A stretch of DNA of 64,000 nucleotides from Pseudonocardia asaccharolytica DSM 44247 = NBRC 16224 (GTDB taxonomy: Bacteria; Actinomycetota; Actinomycetes; Mycobacteriales; Pseudonocardiaceae). The DNA lies in assembly GCF_000423625.1 (NCBI RefSeq), contig NZ_AUII01000011.1, positions 1 to 64,000 of the forward strand, in the 5' to 3' direction. A model generated the notes under the pieces. It made no database searches and was not told the origin of the DNA. It was given only the letters and a program-made list of their open reading frames with translations. Made by a program: the position numbers and the translations under genes. Below are positions 43,721-52,711 of the stretch, piece by piece (position 1 is the stretch's first letter; every line of letters begins with the position of its first letter).

Positions 43721-46297
43721 ATGGACTATAAGCACGGGCCCGTGCCGTTCGTCGCGGACCTGCACGCCCACGGCGACCGGCTCGCGGTCGTCGCGCCCGA
43801 CGGCACCGAGATCACCTACCGCATGCTTGCCGCACGGGTCCGGGAGACGGCCGCGCGGCTGGGCCCGCGGCGGCGGCTCGTGCTGGTGGCGGCGTCCAAC
43901 GACGTCGAACCGCTGGTCACCTACCTCGCCGCGCTGCACGGCGGGCATCCGGTGCTGCTGGCCGGGGCCGAGGACCGGCGCAGGCTCGATGAGCTCATTC
44001 ACCGCTACGACCCGGACGTCCTCGGCGCGTACTCCGGTGGGTCGTGGCAGCTCGTCGAACGCCGCGCGGGGTCGGCCCATACGCTGCACCCCGAGCTCGC
44101 GTTGCTGCTGGCGACGTCGGGTTCGACCGGCTCGCCGAAGCTGGTCCGGCTCTCGGCGGCCAACCTCGCGGCCAACGCCTCCTCGATCGCGAGCTATCTC
44201 GGCATCCGCGACACCGACCGCGCGGCGCTGACGTTGCCCCTGCACTACTGCTACGGACTGTCGGTGGTCAACAGCAACCTGCTGCGCGGTGGCGCCGTGC
44301 TGCTGTCGGAGCACTCGGTCACCGATCCGCGGTTCTGGTCGGCCTTCCGCGCGCACCGCGGGACCAGCATCCACGGCGTGCCCTACACGTTCGAGCTGCT
44401 CGATCGGGTCGGCTTCCCCCGGATGCGGCTGCCGCATCTGCGGTACGTGACCCAGGCGGGTGGGAGGCTGGACCCGTCGACCGTCCGCCGCTACGCCGAG
44501 CTCGGCGCCCAGGGTGGCTGGCGGTTCTTCGTGATGTACGGGCAGACCGAGGCGACCGCCCGGATGGCCTACCTCCCGCCCGAACTCGCGGCGGACAACC
44601 CGTCGGTGATCGGAATCCCGATCCCGGATGGCTCATTCGAGATCGAACACCGGGAGGGGGACGCGGGCGAGCTCGTGTACCGCGGTCCCAATGTCATGCT
44701 CGGCTACGCCGAGGGTCCGGACGACCTCGCCAAGGGCCGGACGGTCGAGGCCCTGCGGACCGGTGATCTGGCGCGGCGGCGGCCCGACGGGCTCTACGAG
44801 GTGGTCGGGCGGCGCAGCCGCTTCATCAAACCCTTCGGGCTGCGGATCGATCTGGAGCAGGTCGAGCGGCAGCTGGCCGACGAGGGTTACCAGGTGGCGT
44901 GCACCGGCAGCGACCGCGAGCTCGTGGTCGTGACGCATGCGCCCGGCGCGGACGATCTTCGGCAGATGGTCGCGGCGCGGCTCGGCCTGCCGCCCGGCAA
45001 CGTCCGGGTTGTCGCGGTCGACGAGCTTCCGCGGCGGTCGAACGGGAAGCTCGACCACCAGGCGGTCGCCGAGCTCGCCCGGCCCCGGTCGCGGTGGCGA
45101 CCCGGGCTGCGGCGACCGCGCGAGCCCGGCTCGGTCCACGAGGCGTTCCGGGCGGTGTTCGGTATCACGGAGGTTCCCGGCGACGCGACGTTCGTGAGCC
45201 TCGGCGGCGATTCGCTGTCCTACGTGCAGATGACCGTTGTGCTGCAACGCGTGCTCGGGCAGCTGCCCGCCGACTGGCCCACCACCCCGGTCGAGCGACT
45301 CGCGCAGCTGCGCCGCCGCCACCGCTTCTGGGTGATGACCGAGACGGCCGTGATCCTTCGGGCTGTCGCGATCGTCCTCGTGGTGGGCTCGCACGTCGGC
45401 CTGTTCCACGTGCTCGGCGGCGCGCACGTGCTCCTCGGGGTCGCTGGATGGGCGTTCGCCCGCTTCGTCCTGGCGAACCCGGTGCCGGGCGGGCACACCC
45501 GCACGATCCTGCGCAGCCTGGTGCGGATCGCGGTACCGAGCATGCTGTGGATCGCCTGGCGGGCAGCGGTTCAGGACGATATCGAGCTGCCCAACGCCCT
45601 GCTGGTCAACTACGTTGTCGACCCGGGGGTCTGGGGGTACTGGTTCATCGAGACCCTGTGCCAGATACTGGCGCTGCTCGCCGCCGTCCTCGCGATCCCC
45701 GCGGTGTGGCGACTGGAGCGACGACATCCCTTCCGGTTCGCCCTGGCGGTGCTGCTGGTCGCGCTGGCCGGCAGGCTCTATCCCGACCACGGCAACGAGT
45801 TCTCCGATCGGCTGATGAGCGCGCACCTGGTGCTGTGGCTGTTCGCGCTGGGCTGGGTGGTGTACCGGGCGAGAACCGGCGCGCAGCGGGGGATCGCCGC
45901 GGTGCTCGCGGCGGCACTCGTCCCCGGCTTCTTCGACGACCCTTTGCGCGACGCGGTCGTCCTCGCCGGAATGCTCCTCCTTCTCGTCCCGCAGCTGCCG
46001 CTCCCGCGGTTCGCGATCCGCCCGATCGGCGCCGTCGCCGCCGCTTCCATGGCGATCTACCTGACGCACTACGCCAGCTACCCGGACCTGCTGGTGTCGC
46101 TGCCACCGCTGGTGGTCGTGGCCGTCTGTGTCGGCGTCGGCGTCGGCTGCCAGTGGCTCGTCGGCACCGCGGCCGGTGCTGTGGTGGCCGCAGCGGCGGC
46201 CGTGAACCGAGGGTGGTGGCCCGGGGTACGCGAATGCGGTGCCCTCGGCCGCGATCGCGGCTCGCTGGACCGCCACCTGGAGAGCACGGTCCATTGA
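43721..46297 (+). CDS. AMP-ligase / carrier-protein / acyltransferase 3 fusion
   Basis: One 858-aa protein joins three parts. Residues ~1-450 form an adenylate-forming domain (LLLATSGSTGSPKLVRLS, FVMYGQTEATARMAYLPPE, ALRTGDLARRRPDGLYEVVG, LPRRSNGKLDHQ). A carrier domain follows, with the phosphopantetheine attachment Ser498 in LGGDSLSYVQM. From ~540 the protein is a polytopic acyltransferase 3 domain (SHVGLFHVLGGAHVLLGVAG and about nine helices). It would activate an acid, load it on its own carrier and transfer it across or at the membrane to an unknown acceptor. ATG 43721 is nearly leaderless behind an iron box; GTG 43715 is an alternative. An iron-repressed lipid or siderophore modification is my inference. 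Confidence 0.85.
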   Translation: MDYKHGPVPFVADLHAHGDRLAVVAPDGTEITYRMLAARVRETAARLGPRRRLVLVAASNDVEPLVTYLAALHGGHPVLLAGAEDRRRLDELIHRYDPDVLGAYSGGSWQLVERRAGSAHTLHPELALLLATSGSTGSPKLVRLSAANLAANASSIASYLGIRDTDRAALTLPLHYCYGLSVVNSNLLRGGAVLLSEHSVTDPRFWSAFRAHRGTSIHGVPYTFELLDRVGFPRMRLPHLRYVTQAGGRLDPSTVRRYAELGAQGGWRFFVMYGQTEATARMAYLPPELAADNPSVIGIPIPDGSFEIEHREGDAGELVYRGPNVMLGYAEGPDDLAKGRTVEALRTGDLARRRPDGLYEVVGRRSRFIKPFGLRIDLEQVERQLADEGYQVACTGSDRELVVVTHAPGADDLRQMVAARLGLPPGNVRVVAVDELPRRSNGKLDHQAVAELARPRSRWRPGLRRPREPGSVHEAFRAVFGITEVPGDATFVSLGGDSLSYVQMTVVLQRVLGQLPADWPTTPVERLAQLRRRHRFWVMTETAVILRAVAIVLVVGSHVGLFHVLGGAHVLLGVAGWAFARFVLANPVPGGHTRTILRSLVRIAVPSMLWIAWRAAVQDDIELPNALLVNYVVDPGVWGYWFIETLCQILALLAAVLAIPAVWRLERRHPFRFALAVLLVALAGRLYPDHGNEFSDRLMSAHLVLWLFALGWVVYRARTGAQRGIAAVLAAALVPGFFDDPLRDAVVLAGMLLLLVPQLPLPRFAIRPIGAVAAASMAIYLTHYASYPDLLVSLPPLVVVAVCVGVGVGCQWLVGTAAGAVVAAAAAVNRGWWPGVRECGALGRDRGSLDRHLESTVH

Positions 46298-46317
46298 CGA
46301 GGTCGCCGAAGGAGGAG

Positions 46318-46549
46318 CGCCGGCCACCCTGGCTGCGGAACCGGAATCGGCACGACGGTCAACCCGTCGATGCCGCCGAAGTCATCCGGGTTGCTGGTAT
46401 ACAGCGGCAGGTCGCGGGCGAGCGCAACCGCGGCGAGCAGCGCGTCGTAGGCGCGGGCCCGAGGCTTGCGCCCGTTTCGTCGCAACGAGGCCGCCACTCT
46501 CCCGACGCCCACCGCCCGCGGCTGGCTCGGGGATGTGGCGGCCGGCGCG
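46318..46549 (-). pseudogene. VapC-type PIN-domain toxin remnant
   Basis: The minus strand encodes the C-terminal part of a PIN domain: RRNGRKPRARAYDALLAAVA, then LPLYTSNPDDFGGIDGLTVV and a PIP ending. The N-terminal half with the first acidic residues is missing, cut exactly at the inverted repeat of an IS remnant at 46550. No antitoxin gene is visible. It overlaps nothing intact and ends about 20 bp from the fusion-protein stop. Confidence 0.65.
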
Positions 46550-46573
46550 CTAGCGGTAGTTTGTTGGCTCAAG
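46550..46573. repeat. Left terminal inverted repeat of the IS remnant
   Basis: The repeat begins ctagcggtag and ends ttggctcaag. It pairs with 47079-47102 at 21 of 24 positions. Confidence 0.75.
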
Positions 46574-46574
46574 A

Positions 46575-47019
46575 CCGACAGCGGGTATGCCCCGGTTCCC
46601 TGGTTGAAGGGAGTCGGTGATGTCCGTCCGGCCCGGCTGCCCGAGCATGCCACCTGGTATCTGGCCACCAACCTGCCTCGCCCGGGTGGGCCACGCGAGA
46701 CCGAGAGTCCCCATCGGGCCGCCGACCCGGCCGAGGTCGTCCGGCTCTACGGGATCCGCAATTGGATCGAGCGGGGCTACAAGCAGGTCACCGACGAGCT
46801 GGGATGGGCGGACTTCCAGGTCCGCTCCGATCTCGCGATCCGCCGCAACCAGACCCTGGTCAACTGCGCGTCTCCTTCTGCTGGCAGACCTGGTTCACCG
46901 AGACGTCCCCGCGGCCGTCCCGGCCGAGGGCGATCCGGGCGGTCCGCGGCTGGCTGACCTCGGCGATCATGCTGCAGCGCTGGTGGCGGGCCTGGTCCAC
47001 GGCGCCCTCTGCCGGCTGA
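46575..47019 (+). pseudogene. Transposase fragment, frameshifted
   Basis: The readable part includes RLPEHATWYLATNLPRPGG, GIRNWIERGYKQVTDELGWA and DFQVRSDLAIRRNQTLVNCA, a typical C-terminal block of IS701/DUF4338-like DDE transposases. At about 46865 the frame shifts and continues as FCWQTWFTETSPRPS to a stop at 47017-47019. The N-terminal two thirds are absent, so it is inactive. Confidence 0.75.
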
Positions 47020-47078
47020 GCTGCAAACTTCGATCGACCCGGTGGGCGCCGGTCGAGGCTTGCGCCTCTACCTCCCAC

Positions 47079-47102
47079 CTTGATCCAACAAACCACCGCC
47101 AG
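47079..47102. repeat. Right terminal inverted repeat of the IS remnant
   Basis: The repeat begins cttgatccaa and ends accaccgccag. Its reverse complement matches the left repeat except at three positions. Confidence 0.75.
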
Positions 47103-47116
47103 GGCCGTGCCCTGCG

Positions 47117-48457
47117 TCAGTCTCTGAGGTAACTCTCCAGGCTGTCCTCGAGCGCGTCCTTCCACGGCGTGTGGTGGGCCGGCGCCATCGAGCCGGTCAT
47201 CACGCTCCTGTAGCTGTGGTTGCGGAAGCCCATGATGTCTTCTTTCTTGTGCTTCTTCCACTCGAAGAACGCCTGGTCGGAGCCCTCGATGTCGAACGAC
47301 GGGTAGTCGGTCTCGGCGATCAGCTCCTGGACGTACGCGCCCTGGTAGGCGATCGCCGCGAAGTCGTCCGGAAGGGCATCCTCGGCTTCGACCCGCGCTG
47401 TCACGTCGGCCAGCCGCTTCTCGACCGAGTCGGGCACATGGATCGTGCCAGCGATGATGTCGCGCACGTACCACGCCTGCGCGTCGAACATGTTGAACGT
47501 GTACCACTGGTCTTGCATGCCGAGGTAGAACAGCTTCGGGTTGTGGACCCAGACCACGCCCTTCCAGAGGTCGGCGGTGGCCAGCCGGTTGGCGGTCTTG
47601 AGCCGCAGGTCGTCGGGCAGGAACGGGAAGTGGTGCTGGTAGCCCGTGCACAGGATGATCGCGTCCACGCGCGCGGTGTTGCCGTCGGCGAAGGTTGCGG
47701 TGTTGCCCTCGACCTTCTGCAGCAGCGGCACCTCCTTCCAGTTGTCGGGCCACTTGAAGCCCATGGGAGCGGTGCGGTGGGAGACGGTGATCGACCTGGC
47801 GCCGTACTTCCAGCACTGCGAACCGATGTCCTCGGCTGAGTACGACGTACCGATAAGCAGCAGGTCCTTGTCGATGAACTCCCGGGCGTCACGGAAGTCG
47901 TGGGCGTGCAGGATGCGGCCGTTGAAGGTATCGAAGCCCGGGAACTCGGGCGCGTTCGGCACCGAGAAGTGGCCCGTCGCGATGATCACGTGGTCGAAAG
48001 TCTCCGAGCTCTCGGTGTCGGCCTTGCGGTCGTGGGCGATCACGGTGAAGAGGTCGGTCTCCTCGTCCCAGGTGATCCGGCGGACGATGCTGTTGAAGCG
48101 GATGAGGTCACGAACTCCGGCTTTCTCGACGCGCCCCTTGATGTAGTCCCACAGCACCGCCCGCGGGGGGTAGGAGGCGATCTGCTTGCCGAAGTGTTCC
48201 TCGAAGGAGTAGTCGGCGAACTCCAGACCCTCCTTGGGTCCGTTGGACCACAGGTAGCGGTACATTGAGCAGTGGACCGGCTCTCCGTGCTCGTCGAGGC
48301 CGGTGCGCCAGGTGTAGTTCCAGAGGCCACCCCAGTCGGACTGCTTTTCGTAGCAGACGATCTCGGGGATCTCCTTGCCCTTCGACTTCGCTGACTGGAA
48401 CGCGCGCAGCTGCGCCAGGCCCGACGGCCCTGCTCCCACGATCGCCACTCGGGTCAT
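47117..48457 (-). CDS. tmm: Trimethylamine monooxygenase (flavin-containing)
   Basis: The 446-aa FMO-family enzyme oxidises trimethylamine to its N-oxide with NADPH, FAD and O2. It resembles known bacterial Tmm through nearly its whole length: [60 protein letters not shown], the FMO signature [14 protein letters not shown], the NADPH motif [11 protein letters not shown] and [20 protein letters not shown]. Length is standard. It is the last gene of the methylamine operon, 125 bp after tdm. Activity on related amines or dimethylsulfide is known for the family. Confidence 0.94.
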   Translation of the reverse strand: MTRVAIVGAGPSGLAQLRAFQSAKSKGKEIPEIVCYEKQSDWGGLWNYTWRTGLDEHGEPVHCSMYRYLWSNGPKEGLEFADYSFEEHFGKQIASYPPRAVLWDYIKGRVEKAGVRDLIRFNSIVRRITWDEETDLFTVIAHDRKADTESSETFDHVIIATGHFSVPNAPEFPGFDTFNGRILHAHDFRDAREFIDKDLLLIGTSYSAEDIGSQCWKYGARSITVSHRTAPMGFKWPDNWKEVPLLQKVEGNTATFADGNTARVDAIILCTGYQHHFPFLPDDLRLKTANRLATADLWKGVVWVHNPKLFYLGMQDQWYTFNMFDAQAWYVRDIIAGTIHVPDSVEKRLADVTARVEAEDALPDDFAAIAYQGAYVQELIAETDYPSFDIEGSDQAFFEWKKHKKEDIMGFRNHSYRSVMTGSMAPAHHTPWKDALEDSLESYLRD

Positions 48458-48582
48458 CTATGCTCACGCTGCCTTCCGGGTCGGTCGCCGGGCTGACGCA
48501 CTCGTCCCGGCACCGATCACCGCCATCCGTGCAACCATCAATTCCTCCAGTTCTGCCGGCACATCGGTGTTTGTCTCCGCGA

Positions 48583-50946
48583 TCAGGAACGGGGGCGTTC
48601 CTTGTCGGGGTCATAGAAGGGGAACCGGACGACCTGCGCCGGGATCCGTTTCTGGTGGCCGTCGAGCTTTCCCACCTCGACCTCGGTGCCGAGCGCGGAA
48701 TGCTCCACGGCGATCCGGCACAGCGCGATGTTCTTGCGCAGGATCGGTGACCGGGTGGCGCTGGTGACCACCCCGACCTGCGTGCGTCCGATGTGGACGC
48801 AGTCGCCGTGCTCGGCGGGCTCGTTGCCGGCCAGTTCGAGGCCGACCAGGGTGCGCTGCGGGTTGGTCTTGCGCTTGAGCAGTGCCTCGCGGCCGATGAA
48901 GTCGTCCTCCTTGGTCTTCAGGGGGACGGTGAACCCGATGCCCGCCTCGAACGGGTCGGTCTGGTCGCTGAAGTCGTAGCCCGCGAACACCAGTCCGGCC
49001 TCGATCCGCAGGATGTCGAGCGCGTCGAGGCCCAGTGGCAGCATCCCGTGCGGCCGGCCCGCCTCCCAGAGGGCGTCCCACAACGCGGGCCCGTCGTTGG
49101 GATGGCACCACAGCTCGTAGCCCAGCTCCCCGGAGTAGCCGGTGCGGGAGACCAGCAGCGGAAGTCCGTTGTGGTCGCCGATCCGCCCGATGGCGAACCG
49201 GAACCAGGTCAGGTCGGTGAACGCCGGCTGGGTCGGCGGCGTCCAGATGAGCTCGGCGAGCAGGTCGCGGCTGGCCGGCCCCTGCACCGCGATGTTGTGC
49301 ATCTGATCGGTGGAATGTTTGACCCACACCCGGTCCAGGCCGAGCCGCTGCGCCTGCTGACGCAGCCAGGTCCCGGAGTACTCCTCCCCGCCGATGAAGC
49401 GGAAGTTGGTGTCCCCGAGCCGGAACACGGTGCAGTCGTCGATCATGCCGCCGGTCTCGTTGCACATCGCGGAGTACACGACCTGGCCCTGGGAGAGCCT
49501 GCGGATGTTACGGGTCACGCAGGCCTGCAGCAGCGCCTCGGCATCCGGTCCGAGCACCTCGAACTTGCGCAGCGGCGACAGGTCCATGACCGCGGCCCGC
49601 TCGCGGCAGGCCCAGTACTCCTCGATCGCCCCGTGTCCGTCGAAGCTGGTGGGCAGCCAGTAGCCGCGGTACTCGGTGAACTGTCGGGTGAGCGGCTTGG
49701 TCCGCGGCGCGAAGGCCGTGTCCTTGGTCAGCGTCGCAGGCTGCTCGGGCGTCACGCGGTGGGCGATGGCCATCGAGAACTTCCGTTTCGCGTCGTACAC
49801 CCGGACGTGGATGTCCGTGGTGATCCAGGCGTTGGCGGGATCGATGTCGTCGGGGCAGGCGGACGAGGCGCACACCAGGTCGGTCCCGGCCCGCAGCAGC
49901 ACGTAGTCACCGGGCCGGGACCACGGCTCGTCGAAGATCAGCTGGTTGTGGGCGTCGAACGCCGTGTTGTAGAAGAGGTTGAGCGCGGGCCAGCCGGCGC
50001 GCGGGGCGATGCCGTAGGGCGCGAGCCGGGCGTTGAAGTTGTCCGTGCAGTTGACATGCCCCGGATAGCCCAGGTCCTCGTAGTACTTGCGGTTGCAGGC
50101 CAGGCCGAAGGTGTCGTGCCGGCCGACCGTGTCCCGGACGACCTCGACCAGCGGCTGCATGTCCTGGTCGTAGAACCTCCCGTACAGCCCCGGCTGCGGA
50201 TAGGCCTGCCCCATGAAGTAGCGGGTGGCGGTGGCGTCCAGGCCGCGCTCCACCCCCTCGGCCAGCCGGTGTCCGTGGAAGGCCAGGAAGTCCGAGCACT
50301 GCCTGCCCTCCACGTCGATGATCTGGATGTACTGGCCCGCCTTGACCTCATAGGAGGCCGCAGTCGCCCGGTCCACCCGGAAGTCGAGCACGGGGTCGGC
50401 GAGCGGCTCGGGCAGCCGCGGTTCCAGCGCCGCGAGCGGGCTGGCGCGACGGACCTCGAGCATCAGGTCGGAGGCCGGATTGGCGATCGGGTCGTCGATC
50501 CGCATGGTCAGCGACGGTGCGGCCACCAGCACGGTGGCGGGCCCGCGGGCGGTCACGGTCTCCGACGACCCGGCGGGCGACCACTCGCCGAACAGGATCG
50601 CGGCCCGCAGCCCTGCCGGATCCACCTCGTGGGCGATCACGTCGGCCAGTACCGGATCGGTGATCCGGTCGCGGTCGGCCGATGCGGCCAGTGCGCGCAG
50701 CGTGGTCGCCGGGCCGTCGGGGACGATGCCGAGAGCGGCGCCGTCCGGCGACCCGTCCGGGGCGAGCACCGTGAGCTCGGCCCGCTGGCGGCCCTGCCGG
50801 TCGACGACGGTGAGCTCGTCCCCGCCGCGTAACCGCACCCCGGTGACCCCGCCGGGACGGACCCAGTAGGTCTCCAGCCCTGGCTCGGGCGACAACAGGC
50901 CGGGTGCGATCAGCCGTGGCCTGCCGGTTGTTCCGGCCGCGCGCAT
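48583..50946 (-). CDS. tdm: Trimethylamine N-oxide demethylase (DUF1989-GcvT fusion)
   Basis: The 787-aa protein converts TMAO to dimethylamine and formaldehyde in described bacteria. The N-terminal ~380 residues contain the DUF1989 core with conserved Cys groups (QCSDFLAFHG, FGLACNRKYYEDLGYPGHVN, LVCASSACPDDIDPANAW). The C-terminal ~390 residues form a GcvT-type tetrahydrofolate-binding aminomethyltransferase domain (YWACRERAAVMDLSPLRKFE, MIDDCTVFRLGD, RTGYSGELGYELWCHPNDG). This is the architecture and length of Methylocella Tdm as I know it. The tetrahydrofolate domain can capture the formaldehyde as methylene-THF, which folD and purU nearby can process. ATG 50946 has a perfect GGAGGTGA site. 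Confidence 0.9.
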   Translation of the reverse strand: MRAAGTTGRPRLIAPGLLSPEPGLETYWVRPGGVTGVRLRGGDELTVVDRQGRQRAELTVLAPDGSPDGAALGIVPDGPATTLRALAASADRDRITDPVLADVIAHEVDPAGLRAAILFGEWSPAGSSETVTARGPATVLVAAPSLTMRIDDPIANPASDLMLEVRRASPLAALEPRLPEPLADPVLDFRVDRATAASYEVKAGQYIQIIDVEGRQCSDFLAFHGHRLAEGVERGLDATATRYFMGQAYPQPGLYGRFYDQDMQPLVEVVRDTVGRHDTFGLACNRKYYEDLGYPGHVNCTDNFNARLAPYGIAPRAGWPALNLFYNTAFDAHNQLIFDEPWSRPGDYVLLRAGTDLVCASSACPDDIDPANAWITTDIHVRVYDAKRKFSMAIAHRVTPEQPATLTKDTAFAPRTKPLTRQFTEYRGYWLPTSFDGHGAIEEYWACRERAAVMDLSPLRKFEVLGPDAEALLQACVTRNIRRLSQGQVVYSAMCNETGGMIDDCTVFRLGDTNFRFIGGEEYSGTWLRQQAQRLGLDRVWVKHSTDQMHNIAVQGPASRDLLAELIWTPPTQPAFTDLTWFRFAIGRIGDHNGLPLLVSRTGYSGELGYELWCHPNDGPALWDALWEAGRPHGMLPLGLDALDILRIEAGLVFAGYDFSDQTDPFEAGIGFTVPLKTKEDDFIGREALLKRKTNPQRTLVGLELAGNEPAEHGDCVHIGRTQVGVVTSATRSPILRKNIALCRIAVEHSALGTEVEVGKLDGHQKRIPAQVVRFPFYDPDKERPRS

Positions 50947-50992
50947 CGGCCGTCACCTCCTTGTTCGGTCGGTCGTGTTCGATCGGTGCCGT

Positions 50993-51103
50993 TCAGAGCT
51001 TCTTGACGAAGGTCCGCGCCAGATAGAGCGTGAACAGCGGCAGCCCGATGAACAGGATCGTGGCCAGCACCGGGCCGGCCGAGTAGGCCCAGAACTCGTT
51101 CAT
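50993..51103 (-). CDS. 36-aa single-span membrane microprotein
   Basis: The protein is one hydrophobic helix, FWAYSAGPVLATILFIGLPL, with a short basic tail RTFVKKL. ATG 51101-51103 overlaps the stop of the 96-aa gene by ATGA and has GGGAG upstream. Its place between a DMT-type transporter with its small companion and tdm suggests a transporter subunit, as known for tiny helper proteins of other carriers. No named family is recognised. It is easily missed by gene callers. Confidence 0.7.
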   Translation of the reverse strand: MNEFWAYSAGPVLATILFIGLPLFTLYLARTFVKKL

Positions 51104-51390
51104 GACTGCGCTCCCAACAGGCCCGCCTGGGCCATCCGGGTCCGTCCGAAGCCGTTGACGGCGTACTTGAACAAGATCTTCTCTTTGCCGCCGGTGCGGC
51201 TCGGATCGACGGTGGCGTCGAGCTCGTCGAGCAGACCGCCGGAGTACAGGTCGGTGAGGGTGAGCCGGATGGTGCCGGTCCAGTAGTCCCCGGAGACGCC
51301 GTACTCGGCGCAGACCGCGTCGACGATCTCGTCGTCCCACATCTCCCCGCGGCTGGCGAGCAACTGCAGGAGGTAGCCCTTCATATGCAT
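51100..51390 (-). CDS. 96-aa winged-helix-like small protein
   Basis: The protein reads MHMKGYLLQLLASRGEMWDD, then AVCAEYGVSGDYWTGTIRLT and a C-terminal KEKILFKYAVNGFGRTRMA. The predicted helix-helix-strand layout resembles a winged-helix or PadR-like fold, but no clear family match is known to me. ATG 51388-51390 abuts the transporter stop and has GGAGGAG upstream. It sits between the transporter and the microprotein with 4-bp overlap, so the three form one translational unit. Confidence 0.75.
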   Translation of the reverse strand: MHMKGYLLQLLASRGEMWDDEIVDAVCAEYGVSGDYWTGTIRLTLTDLYSGGLLDELDATVDPSRTGGKEKILFKYAVNGFGRTRMAQAGLLGAQS

Positions 51391-52476
51391 CTAGTGCTCT
51401 CCTCCGGTCGGGCTGGTGACGGGAGCGCGATGGGCGGCCGGAACCGCTCTGATCACCTCGAGGACGTCGCGCTTCTCGGTGAACAGCACGAAGCTGCCGA
51501 CCACGGCGATGAGGCTGCCGATGACGAACTGGATGCCGGGCGGCTCGAGGGTGAACAGGTACAGCCAGACCAGGGCGAGCGGTCCGTACAGGGCGGCGAT
51601 CGCCTGGCCGCGCCCGACCCCGATCAGCGGGAACGACTTGTACCAGGACACGTAGCAGAAGCCGAAGGTCAGGCCCAGCAGGGCCAGCAGCAGGAGATTG
51701 GTGGGGTTGGCCAGGGTCGCCCCGATGGTGGGCCACAGCTGGTCACCCGCGGTGACCGTGACGATCGGGAGGACGATCAGGACCCAGAGCCCGACCTCGG
51801 CGGTGAATCGCAGGGTGAGCCCGACATCGGGATCGCTGACGTCGAGGGCCCGGCCGGCGATCGCCCCCTCCAGGCCCCAGCCGATGATCGCCAGCGCGCC
51901 GCCGAGGTAGCCCAGCCAGGCACCGCTGCCCGCTCCGCTGAACTCGTCGAGGATGCCCGGGGCGAAGATCACCACGCCGCCGAGCACGATGACGACGATG
52001 CCGAGGGCGGCCCGTTTGGTGATGCTCTCCTGGTACCAGGCCCGCGCTGCGAGCGCCCCGACGATCGGGTAGAGCAGCGCCGCGACCGCGGAGAAGGCGG
52101 CCCCGACATAGGCGATCGCCACGATGGAACCGAAGATCGCCAGCATCCCGGCCAGCCCGGCCGGCAGGTACCACCGAGAGATCTTGACCTGCTTGAGGGT
52201 CCGGATGTAGTCAGTGGACTTTCCGAGCACCGCGACCCAGACGAACATCGCCAGCAGCACTGCGATGGCATTGAGGACGGTGACCACGAAGGCGGCAAGC
52301 AGATAGCCGTCTCCCGCGGAGAGCTCGGCGAAGGGCGCCTCGCCGTAGATCGCCGAACCGGGGACGTACCACGCCGCCCACAGCACGGCGCAGCTGAGCG
52401 CCCAGATGAATCCCCATCGGACCTGCTGGTTCCGATGGCGAAGGCGTAGCCGTTCAACTCGTTCGAGGCTGAGCAT
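51391..52476 (-). CDS. DMT/EamA-type transporter of the methylamine operon
   Basis: The 361-aa protein has ten membrane segments in two EamA-like halves (ALSCAVLWAAWYVPGSAIYG; GSIVAIAYVGAAFSAVAALL; ALIGW-like GALAIIGWGLEGAIAGRAL; TFGFCYVSWYKSFPLIGVGR). A basic N-terminus precedes the first helix. ATG 52476 follows GGGAGGTGGTC. Its position directly before tdm and tmm suggests import of TMA, TMAO or another methylated amine, or export of a product. The 235-bp gap upstream, after the nitronate monooxygenase gene, may hold a separate promoter; I see no named element there. Confidence 0.85.
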   Translation of the reverse strand: MLSLERVERLRLRHRNQQVRWGFIWALSCAVLWAAWYVPGSAIYGEAPFAELSAGDGYLLAAFVVTVLNAIAVLLAMFVWVAVLGKSTDYIRTLKQVKISRWYLPAGLAGMLAIFGSIVAIAYVGAAFSAVAALLYPIVGALAARAWYQESITKRAALGIVVIVLGGVVIFAPGILDEFSGAGSGAWLGYLGGALAIIGWGLEGAIAGRALDVSDPDVGLTLRFTAEVGLWVLIVLPIVTVTAGDQLWPTIGATLANPTNLLLLALLGLTFGFCYVSWYKSFPLIGVGRGQAIAALYGPLALVWLYLFTLEPPGIQFVIGSLIAVVGSFVLFTEKRDVLEVIRAVPAAHRAPVTSPTGGEH

Positions 52477-52711
52477 GACCACCTCCCACGGGAGTGTCTG
52501 TTCCGACGCATCGAGGGGCGTCACCGAGGCTGTCGGGGCGTCGAATTGGGGCCTGTCGTCCAAGCGCAGCGTCGGGCGACCGGGAGCCGGTTGGCCGCCC
52601 AGGCCCGGCCGAGATCGCATGTGACCGAAATCATGGCAGCGGAGCGCACCGCTGTAAACCCTCTGCTGAAACTTCGTTTCCCACAGGGAAATCCAGCGGA
52701 CGCGTCGTCTG

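Larger units (their letters stand above)
46550..47102 (+). mobile_element. Internally deleted IS remnant (IS701/IS4-like) with terminal repeats
   Basis: A 553-bp segment is bounded by 24-bp inverted repeats (46550-46573 and 47079-47102) that differ at three positions; the shared core is gtttgttgg with flanking ctxgcggtxg and xtcaag. Between them lies only the C-terminal part of a transposase with a frameshift. It has destroyed the adjacent vapC gene. It could still be mobilised by a full-length relative elsewhere. Confidence 0.7.
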
